Source of the DNA: Candidatus Hydrogenedentota bacterium
Lineage (GTDB): Bacteria; Hydrogenedentota; Hydrogenedentia; Hydrogenedentales; CAITNO01
DNA: 9,498 nt
Assembly: GCA_023145975.1 (NCBI GenBank)
Contig: JAGLCZ010000517.1
Location: 1-9,498, forward strand
Direction: 5' to 3'
In this document: piece after piece, positions 1 to 5,757 of the stretch
Layout of the letters: each line of letters starts with the position of its first letter
How positions within the stretch are numbered: the first letter of the stretch is position 1
Notes under the pieces: generated by a model
The model's database searches: none
Seen by the model: the letters and a program-made list of their open reading frames with translations, nothing else
What the model was told of the DNA's origin: nothing
Position numbers and translations under genes: made by a program

Positions 1-1
1 A

Positions 2-130
2 AAACATCTGCTCGATACTGGAGAAATTGAGGAAGGGATTATCCACAAAGAGGATTTAAAGGATCACACAAAAATCTTCCTCATCAACTCTGTTCGCGGA
101 TGGATGCCAGCGGAACTGATAAACAAATAA
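2..130 (+). CDS. C-terminus of an aminotransferase class IV protein, aminodeoxychorismate lyase type (partial, 5' end outside window)
   Basis: The frame starting at base 2 is open to a TAA stop at 128-130 and encodes 42 residues ending in FLINSVRGWMPAELINK. The run LINSVRGWMPAEL, placed a few residues from the stop, is the characteristic C-terminal end of PabC-type fold-type IV PLP enzymes. It is especially like the PabB-PabC fusion proteins, where an acidic stretch (here GEIEEG, then an EDL) precedes F-L-x-N-S-x-R-G-W. These enzymes release pyruvate from 4-amino-4-deoxychorismate to give p-aminobenzoate for folate, in the cytoplasm. The PLP lysine and the start lie upstream of the window, so I cannot tell stand-alone PabC from a PabB-PabC fusion, and no symbol is assigned. 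The gene converges on the tRNA-like sequence and gene A, both on the other strand. No clear intrinsic terminator follows the stop. Confidence 0.8.
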   Translation, partial: KHLLDTGEIEEGIIHKEDLKDHTKIFLINSVRGWMPAELINK

Positions 131-162
131 CTATTTTGATCTGCGTTCATAGGAAGAGAAAA

Positions 163-247
163 TGGAGCTGGAACGGGGAGTCGAACCCCGGACATCGTCA
201 TTACGGACTGAGGCAGGATCCGCAGTTCAAGCGCATCTCCTCCCAAC
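163..247 (-). tRNA. tRNA-like sequence with a good 3' half; probable tRNA relic
   Basis: On the minus strand, 190-174 forms a perfect T-arm: five pairs, CGGGG with CCCCG, closing the loop TTCGACT. It is followed directly by a 7-nt acceptor strand TTCCAGC (173-167), a U discriminator (166) and an encoded CCA (165-163). The only acceptor partner I found upstream is GTTGGGA at 247-241, which makes seven pairs with two G-U wobbles. Between them I see no convincing D-arm. The best anticodon arm is GGATC-CTGCCTC-AGTCC, with anticodon GCC (Gly, consistent with a U discriminator), but it has a C-A mismatch and would leave a 14-nt variable region. A rival loop CTTGAAC (anticodon UGA, Ser-like) has an equally poor stem. 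I read this as a degraded tRNA or a tRNA 3'-end fragment, perhaps an old integration target, and not a secure functional tRNA. Confidence 0.35.
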
Positions 248-344
248 GATTGCACCGCCTCAACTTCAAACCCTGAAAACTATGCAACCAGCAATCATCC
301 TTAGATTAAGGGACCTACCTTAGAAAAAAATAATCATATTAAAA

Positions 345-3300
345 TCATTTATGGCTTGCCAGCCTTGTCAGGGAAATCAAAGATAAAAGGCTCAAACCTA
401 TTAGCAGCCAATCGCCTAGATAGCGCTTAAAATCACCCTTGGTACCAGTATTGCCATGGCAAAAACCACAATGGTAATCCTCAGCACCAAGCTCTTCCCT
501 GCTTAAATAGCCATCACCGTTGTCATCCAATTGGTTAAATTGATCCTGGGTTAATTCCGGCAAGGTAACATGGACCTCTTCCAAACTCAACAGCCCATTA
601 TCATCGGTATCACTATCATCAAACGCCTCCAAAAGGACCCCTGTCATTTCTTCGCCTTCTACAGATTCGCCTTCTACAGGTTCGCCTTCGCCCTCAATTG
701 GTTGGATTGTTAAAATAAGACTGACAGTTTGACCGGAATTAACCTGCACAGAACTGGTAGCATTACTAAAGCCCTCTTTTTCAACGACAACGGTATAAGT
801 TTTAATTGGTAATACAGGGAAATATGCAACACCTTGAGTGGAAGTAATATTTGACATCCCCCCAAAATCCAATAAATATACATTCGCATCAGAAAGAAAT
901 GCATCAGTAGCGGCATTAAATACGGTTACAGTAATAGCCCCTGCGATTGTAGCGCCTGTATCATCACGAACAACTAAATCATAAAAAGCATTTGCACTGT
1001 AAACTTCAGGGGGAACGTTTGTAACACGTATCAGGTAAAAACCTTCTTCATCCGCACGCCACTGAATAAGAGATGCACCAAATTCTTCAGGATTGCTGTC
1101 ATCATCTTCGGCAATAAGAACCAAATCTTCATCTTCTCTGTACAATTGGATATAGGTGTTAGCTGCCTCCCCCAAATAGCTCGTTTCTATCACTATCATC
1201 TGATCTTTATATGCAAAAAAACGTGCCCAATCCTCGTCGTTCTCCTGGCTAAAGTTATGACGTTGTGCAGTGCCCCCCAAGCCTATCCAAGACGCTGTTT
1301 CTGAAGTGTTATCAGACTCATATATATCCGAAATTACCGTTGCTGATTTTTGTTCCACCTGTGTAATTGCTGGTGCAGAGATATCGCCGTTAATATCAAC
1401 TGCAAATATGCGTATTTTATAAACCCCGCGATAAATAAATCTGTCATAAATACTTTCATAATGACCATCTTCATCTTCAACGAGAAGTACATAATTGCCT
1501 TGGCTACTAACACCGCAATCACGCGGGTCATAGTCCGGCGAAGTAATTAAGGCAAATACTGACACAATCTCCGCAGTGCTGGCAATCGTATCTACCCAAA
1601 TTTTGGCTGTTGTCGTATGGTCTGTTTTTTTACCATCCAGCACTTGTGGTGGCGAAAAAGACTGAATAATGGGTGGATCTGAGGCATACTGAAGACCTAT
1701 CCCCAATACTGTTTCTATTGCAATTCTTCCATCAACCGAACTTTGATAAATTCCATCACCTGTATCATCCAAACAGGGTTCAAAACTGGTATCAAAAAAT
1801 TGTAACGTATTTGCCGCATACAAAAATGCACTACGCAAATTTGCCCCGGCTAGTATTTGTCGCCAGAAGAAGCGGGAAAAGGAAATATCACCAACGACAT
1901 CGAAAGATGGTGCTGCATCTATTCCTGCACCGCTAATAACAATACGTTCAATGTTATCCCCGGCAGCAAGAGCAGGGAGAAAACCACCTGAAGAACAAAA
2001 ATCACAAACAAAAGAAACGGTACCGGGCAATGATTGCTGAAGTTCGTCGAGCCAACCTTTTACTGTTGGTGCAAATAAGGTCTCCCCCGGTCCTAGCTCC
2101 ACATAATCAGAAGTTCCGATACCTGTGATATAAATCACTAGATCCTGGGTATTAGTTGCCGCCCATTGTGTTACAGCATACTGTAGATTATCCACCGTCG
2201 GCAATCCAATTACCGCCGGTGCAATTGCTTCCGCACAATAGAACTGAATATCTTCGTCACTGTAACCTTGGAATTGAAGCGCTTGATAAGCAAGCAAAGT
2301 ATTTTTTTTAGTTGCCTGCCAGAAAGGATTATCGCTGGTACAGGCGGCAACAAGAACAGCACGCCGCCGCAAAGGACTCTCCACAGTCACAGTACGCGTA
2401 ATAGGAACAGAAATACGTCCAGATATATCCCTTGCATATATGGAAAACTGGTAATTTCCAGGGATATGAAAATTATCGTATTCCCCTGCGTAGACATCCG
2501 TTGTAACCGGATCCAGTGGTACTGTCGGAAGCCATAGTACAGGCGCATTATATATATTTCCTATGCCTCCAGGCGAACGAACAACAGCCCATACCTGTGC
2601 AATATCTTCTCCGCTTTGAATATTGCTGACCGTTATAGTTACCGGTTTTCCCCCCTGACTGCTTTCCGGAACAGATACAGATCCGATGACAGGACGATTT
2701 GCACTGGATGCACCAGTCATACCCACATACATTTCGGAAACTGCAGCATAATCTTCGGATTCGTTTGCTATACCATTTCCGTTGCTATCTAATTGTGGCG
2801 TTTGTAATGCATATATTTCCTGGACAGTCGTCGCAGCAAAGCGATAAGCACCATCCACATCCAAACCATTCAAAATTTCCATCCAGAATATACTCGAAAA
2901 CGACGCAGTACCTGTGCCCAGAAAATAGGCAGATTGTTCAGATTCCGTGCTGGTAATTACTGTTATGGCTGGTTCATAGTTCATTGTCGCAAAACCAGGA
3001 AGAAAACTTCCTGAATGACAACTATCATCAACCAAAAGAATATTGCCTGCTACCAAAGGTCGCACAACGTCGATCCACCCCCCGAGTACGGATGCATCAA
3101 GTATCTCAGTTTCATTCATGCGAAATGTAGTAATACCCCCATGATCCACAAGATAAACTACCAGCATATCGGCTGATTCAATCCATGATGTAAGTGCATA
3201 CTCAAGTGCTGCAAGGGTGCAATCAGCATCCACGTCGTTGGCCAGCCCATCATTGTCTAAGTCCACTGAACTATCGGGAGAAAGATAATAGATGTCATCT

Positions 3301-5204
3301 TTTGTATAGCCGGAATAAATCAATGTGCGATAAGCAAAATTGGCACATAAACGTGTGGCGTCCCATAATGTATTCCCCGAAATGGGCCCCCCGCCCGCTA
3401 CAATAACAGCTTTTGCCTGTTCTGCATTATCGATCGCCTGGAACTGTTGCAGCCGATTATTCAAAGTATCCGCCACCACTATCCTGTCTATTCCAAGTGC
3501 TGCCATTCCCCCCGGCTGATTAAACTGACCCGGTCCTGCCCCCACACTTCCAAACTGTGCCACGAATTCGCCCTGCGCCGTAAATTGCTGGATCCGATTA
3601 TTGTCACTGTCTGATACAAGAATAGAGCCATCTGCAGTAACAGAAACTGCAACGGGCAACATAAATTGACCTGGATTAGAACCTTCTGTTCCCCAACTGC
3701 GCAGAAAAATGCCTTCCGATGTAAACACCTGTATGCGGTTGTTATAGGTATCCGCAACATATACTTGCCCGGCATCATCTACAACTACGCCAAACGGGCT
3801 AAAAAACTGCCCATTCTCAAATCCAAAACTACCCCATTCATTGACAAAAACACCTGTAGAAGAAAACTTGCGCACCCGGTGGTTTATGGAATCAGCAGTA
3901 TACAGAAATCCATCATGGGCAGCAATTCGTGTAAATCCTGCGGTACCGCTTGTACCGCCGTCCAGACTGTTCCATTCCCGTATGTATTCACCATCAAGAT
4001 CATACTGGCGCAACTGACTATCATATAAATCATAGGCATAAACAAGGTTATGTAAGCTATCCAATGCCAATGAATAGGGTTGCATACAGTAACCAGATTC
4101 ATCTGCCTCCGGTCCCCAAAACTCAATAAACCGGCCTGCACTGCTATATTTCTGAATACGGGAGTTTGCAAAGTCCGCCACATACACATAGTTTGCTTCA
4201 TCAGCCACAACATCCGTGGGACCGTTGAACTGATTGGTCCCATTGTATTGGCTCCCCCATGCAGTCACAAAAACGCCCGTTTCAGTAAATACTTGGATGC
4301 GATCATGCCAACCACTATCCGAAATAAGCAGATGACCATACTTATCCAGCGCCAAACCATCTGGACGCGCAAATTCACCGCCCCCCGAACCCTCACTGCC
4401 CCATGTACGTATAAATGTTCCTGACGCATTAAATTGCTGTATTCGGAAATTATCCATATCCGAGACGTAAACATCGTTCTCGGCATTCACGATAATACGT
4501 GCGGGGTGGTTGAATTGCCCATTTTCTGCACCTGTACCTCCCCAGACTTCCGATAAGACACCTTCATCATTCAGAAGCACTACGGTATCATTACCAGAAT
4601 CGACAACATACACATTACCCAGCGAGTCAAAGGCAAGATCGGTGGGTTCGTGCAATGTATAACCGTTTTTTTCATTCTCACCCCATACATCAAGATATAC
4701 CCCTTCCCCATCAAAAATCTGAACGCGATGGTTGCCCGTGTCAGCTACATACACATTGCCATACCCGTCTAATGCGATTCCCTGCGGTTGCGAAAACTGC
4801 CCAGTACTAGAGCCTATTTCCCCCCAGGAAACGAGCTCTTCACCTGTTGTCGAAAACACACGCACACGACATGCCGCACTATCAAGCACATATACATTAC
4901 CATCCAGATCCACGGCCACGTCCTGCGGCATCACAAAAGCATTCCCATCTCCTCCATTCCACATGGTAATGAAATGCCCCTGGGTAGTAAATTTCTGTAC
5001 CCTCCCGTTAAAAGAATCTGCAATATACACATTGCCATTGATATCACAAGCGATTCCTGCTGGACTTCCAAAATACCATGGCTGTGTGAGCATGGGCCAT
5101 AATCGATCAAAGCGATACGTTGTTTCGGAAAAGGCGGAAGAAGTAATCAAAGCCACCATGATCAGAAAGAAAGCACATGTTTTTTTTGAAAATTTGATTC
5201 TCAT
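345..5204 (-). CDS. Exported NHL-propeller protein with tandem C13 (legumain-like) domains, PPC-like, CarboxypepD_reg and EF-hand modules and a C-terminal anchor
   Basis: This 1619-residue protein is probably a calcium-binding surface protease. The start at 5204 was chosen because GGAG lies 7 nt upstream and the product begins MRIKFSKKTC, a good signal peptide with a likely AFS cleavage site near residue 26. Order of parts: 12 NHL repeats (about 47-588); C13 domain 1 (about 597-830) with H688 in LVDHGG and C729 in DSCHSGSF; an Ig-like linker; C13-like domain 2 (about 947-1172) with C1070 in DFCSSGGF but ITGIG where the His motif belongs; a second linker; a PPC-like sandwich (about 1293-1415); a carboxypeptidase-regulatory-like fold (about 1418-1500); a Gly-Glu linker (1504-1519); EF-hand loops at 1532-1543 and 1560-1571; CGFCH (1579-1583); a hydrophobic segment (about 1597-1612) and a basic tail. 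C13 members cleave or transfer after Asn or Asp; the substrate here is unknown. The frame is intact. Base composition looks lower in GC than gene B. Confidence 0.9.
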   Translation of the reverse strand: MRIKFSKKTCAFFLIMVALITSSAFSETTYRFDRLWPMLTQPWYFGSPAGIACDINGNVYIADSFNGRVQKFTTQGHFITMWNGGDGNAFVMPQDVAVDLDGNVYVLDSAACRVRVFSTTGEELVSWGEIGSSTGQFSQPQGIALDGYGNVYVADTGNHRVQIFDGEGVYLDVWGENEKNGYTLHEPTDLAFDSLGNVYVVDSGNDTVVLLNDEGVLSEVWGGTGAENGQFNHPARIIVNAENDVYVSDMDNFRIQQFNASGTFIRTWGSEGSGGGEFARPDGLALDKYGHLLISDSGWHDRIQVFTETGVFVTAWGSQYNGTNQFNGPTDVVADEANYVYVADFANSRIQKYSSAGRFIEFWGPEADESGYCMQPYSLALDSLHNLVYAYDLYDSQLRQYDLDGEYIREWNSLDGGTSGTAGFTRIAAHDGFLYTADSINHRVRKFSSTGVFVNEWGSFGFENGQFFSPFGVVVDDAGQVYVADTYNNRIQVFTSEGIFLRSWGTEGSNPGQFMLPVAVSVTADGSILVSDSDNNRIQQFTAQGEFVAQFGSVGAGPGQFNQPGGMAALGIDRIVVADTLNNRLQQFQAIDNAEQAKAVIVAGGGPISGNTLWDATRLCANFAYRTLIYSGYTKDDIYYLSPDSSVDLDNDGLANDVDADCTLAALEYALTSWIESADMLVVYLVDHGGITTFRMNETEILDASVLGGWIDVVRPLVAGNILLVDDSCHSGSFLPGFATMNYEPAITVITSTESEQSAYFLGTGTASFSSIFWMEILNGLDVDGAYRFAATTVQEIYALQTPQLDSNGNGIANESEDYAAVSEMYVGMTGASSANRPVIGSVSVPESSQGGKPVTITVSNIQSGEDIAQVWAVVRSPGGIGNIYNAPVLWLPTVPLDPVTTDVYAGEYDNFHIPGNYQFSIYARDISGRISVPITRTVTVESPLRRRAVLVAACTSDNPFWQATKKNTLLAYQALQFQGYSDEDIQFYCAEAIAPAVIGLPTVDNLQYAVTQWAATNTQDLVIYITGIGTSDYVELGPGETLFAPTVKGWLDELQQSLPGTVSFVCDFCSSGGFLPALAAGDNIERIVISGAGIDAAPSFDVVGDISFSRFFWRQILAGANLRSAFLYAANTLQFFDTSFEPCLDDTGDGIYQSSVDGRIAIETVLGIGLQYASDPPIIQSFSPPQVLDGKKTDHTTTAKIWVDTIASTAEIVSVFALITSPDYDPRDCGVSSQGNYVLLVEDEDGHYESIYDRFIYRGVYKIRIFAVDINGDISAPAITQVEQKSATVISDIYESDNTSETASWIGLGGTAQRHNFSQENDEDWARFFAYKDQMIVIETSYLGEAANTYIQLYREDEDLVLIAEDDDSNPEEFGASLIQWRADEEGFYLIRVTNVPPEVYSANAFYDLVVRDDTGATIAGAITVTVFNAATDAFLSDANVYLLDFGGMSNITSTQGVAYFPVLPIKTYTVVVEKEGFSNATSSVQVNSGQTVSLILTIQPIEGEGEPVEGESVEGEEMTGVLLEAFDDSDTDDNGLLSLEEVHVTLPELTQDQFNQLDDNGDGYLSREELGAEDYHCGFCHGNTGTKGDFKRYLGDWLLIGLSLLSLISLTRLASHK
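651..695 (-). repeat. 15-bp tandem repeat encoding the Gly-Glu linker
   Basis: Bases 651-665 and 666-680 are two copies of a 15-bp unit differing only at the last base. A third copy (681-695) matches for the first nine bases. On the minus strand they encode E-G-E steps spaced by P-V and S-V. The linker sits between the carboxypeptidase-regulatory-like fold and the EF hands of gene A. Acidic Gly-Glu linkers of this kind commonly precede C-terminal sorting signals in exported proteins. Their length usually varies between strains by slippage. Confidence 0.75.
3441..5066 (-). repeat. Array of 12 NHL repeats in gene A
   Basis: Twelve copies of the pattern P-x-G/D-[hydrophobic]-A-x-D-x-x-G-N-V-Y-V-A-D-x-x-N-x-R-[IV]-Q-x-F occur in gene A. 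They start near residues 47, 92, 139, 186, 233, 280, 329, 375, 424, 469, 517 and 563, each about 45-47 residues from the next. Most are followed by a strand ending in W-G. NHL repeats build six-bladed beta-propellers, so 12 copies fit two propellers in tandem (inference). Copies 4, 8 and 9 are the most divergent: copy 8 lacks the V-A-D core, and copy 4 has lost the Arg. At DNA level the copies are diverged and show no recent duplication. Confidence 0.85.
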
Positions 5205-5211
5205 CGCAAAA

Positions 5212-5215
5212 CTCC
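5212..5215 (-). promoter_or_regulatory. Shine-Dalgarno GGAG deciding the gene A start
   Basis: GGAG on the minus strand lies 7 nt before the ATG at 5204-5202. The in-frame upstream alternatives (GTG at 5249 and ATG at 5234) would add 15 or 10 residues ahead of the signal peptide, and I see no comparable purine-rich site in front of them. Confidence 0.7.
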
Positions 5216-5254
5216 GCAATAAATTGCTGTCCATCACTTTACACAACACTACTT

Positions 5255-5285
5255 ATTATATGTAGTATACCATGTCATAACTCAA
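5255..5285 (-). promoter_or_regulatory. Candidate promoter for gene A
   Basis: On the minus strand a perfect TATAAT (5260-5255) lies about 50 nt upstream of the chosen start codon. The best -35 is TTGAGT (5285-5280), 19 nt further upstream, which is longer than ideal. A small inverted repeat, ACTAC (5248-5252) with GTAGT (5262-5266), overlaps the -10 and could be an operator or chance. The A/T-rich setting, in contrast to the GC-rich repeats further upstream, supports a promoter here. No experimental or comparative support is available. Confidence 0.35.
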
Positions 5286-5415
5286 TACTAAGTGTATAAT
5301 TCAAATGGTTCTTCATCATATACTGGAAAAAGCCTGCCTAATTCTCAAAAAGAAATATTCGAGAAACTATCGACCGGGTCATCACCGATGCGCGGATCGC
5401 CCCTACTCCGTCTTT

Positions 5416-5436
5416 CCCGTCTCCACCCCGGACGGG
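5416..5436. repeat. Inverted repeat, REP-like
   Basis: CCCGTC (5416-5421) pairs with GACGGG (5431-5436) around a 9-nt loop. Just to the left, 5386-5405 is another GC-rich segment containing a short CGAT/ATCG inversion followed by GCCCCTAC, an ending often seen in dispersed bacterial palindromes. Without the rest of the genome I cannot show that it is repeated. Confidence 0.4.
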
Positions 5437-5480
5437 TTTAGAAATCATATCTGCCATTTTATCAGCCTTATCGACCATAA

Positions 5481-5503
5481 CGCCCGACATGGAAGTCGGG
5501 ACG
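5481..5503. repeat. Stem-loop with an 8-bp stem, REP-like
   Basis: CGCCCGAC (5481-5488) pairs with GTCGGG plus CG (5495-5500 and 5502-5503), with one bulged A at 5501 and a 6-nt loop, ATGGAA. The right arm GTCGG can pair alternatively with CCGAC at 5512-5516, giving two competing hairpins. The compact GC-rich palindrome in an intergenic gap resembles REP-type elements. It lacks a U-tract and so is not a standard terminator. Confidence 0.5.
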
Positions 5504-5566
5504 CTACAATTCCGACCAACATAGAAAAGACAACAATTTTTACCATCGTAGCAGCATCCAGGTTCC

Positions 5567-5595
5567 ATCCCGGACGATCGTCACTTGCCCGGGAT
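5567..5595. repeat. 7-bp inverted repeat with an inner palindrome
   Basis: ATCCCGG (5567-5573) and CCGGGAT (5589-5595) are perfect inverted arms around a 15-nt loop that begins with the 8-bp palindrome ACGATCGT (5574-5581). It could be a third REP-like unit or a protein-binding site. No A/T run follows on either strand that would make it a terminator. Confidence 0.4.
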
Positions 5596-5757
5596 TTGAC
5601 GAAGAACCATTCAAATAATAATATCGCAGATTACCAACCCCCTGTACGGGGAATTGCACAAAATAACTCAAATAAATTCCCTTTAAGTCAAAGAGTACAG
5701 AAAACCTTCATTAATGGCATTGTCCTTTCGAATATCTCCTAATCGTTATCATTCACA

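Larger units (their letters stand above)
5286..5757. other. Gene B to gene A spacer without a supported gene
   Basis: This is the larger part of the 553-bp gap between the two minus-strand genes. Open frames exist on both strands (for example 5305-5742 on + and 5338-5568 on -), but they show no ribosome binding site, no recognisable domain and an unnatural residue mix. The stretch holds at least three GC-rich inverted repeats, listed separately, set in A/T-rich sequence (notably 5597-5757). I see no hairpin with a U-tract that would clearly end gene B transcripts. Confidence 0.6.

Noticed and set aside
307..322. Hairpin TAAGG/CCTTA downstream of gene A as its terminator
   Set aside because: The stem is only five pairs and no U-tract follows it on the minus strand. 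The T-run lies before the stem, so it does not fit an intrinsic terminator.
411..470. c-type cytochrome from the CGFCH motif in gene A
   Set aside because: It is a single motif squeezed between EF hands and a membrane tail, with no heme-domain sequence around it. A sorting-signal Cys pair is more likely.
163..520. tmRNA, suggested by the CAGCTCCA-like 3' end
   Set aside because: The T-arm is separated from CAGCTCC by three extra bases. No GGGGCTG-type 5' end or tag frame is found at the expected distance, which would lie inside gene A.
1350..5102. Many + strand open frames within genes A and B
   Set aside because: They are antisense shadows of two long intact genes with clear domain content, and none has recognisable motifs.
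5205..5249. Upstream starts for gene A at GTG 5249 or ATG 5234
   Set aside because: They would put 15 or 10 extra residues before an otherwise ideal signal peptide. The GGAG at 5215-5212 is spaced correctly only for the ATG at 5204.
5338..5568. 76-codon open frame on the - strand in the spacer
   Set aside because: It has no homology I can recognise, covers two inverted repeats and has an unusual residue mix. It is likely chance.
5305..5742. 145-codon open frame on the + strand in the spacer
   Set aside because: It has no recognisable domain or ribosome binding site and its composition is unlike a protein. It runs across several palindromes and is best read as non-coding.
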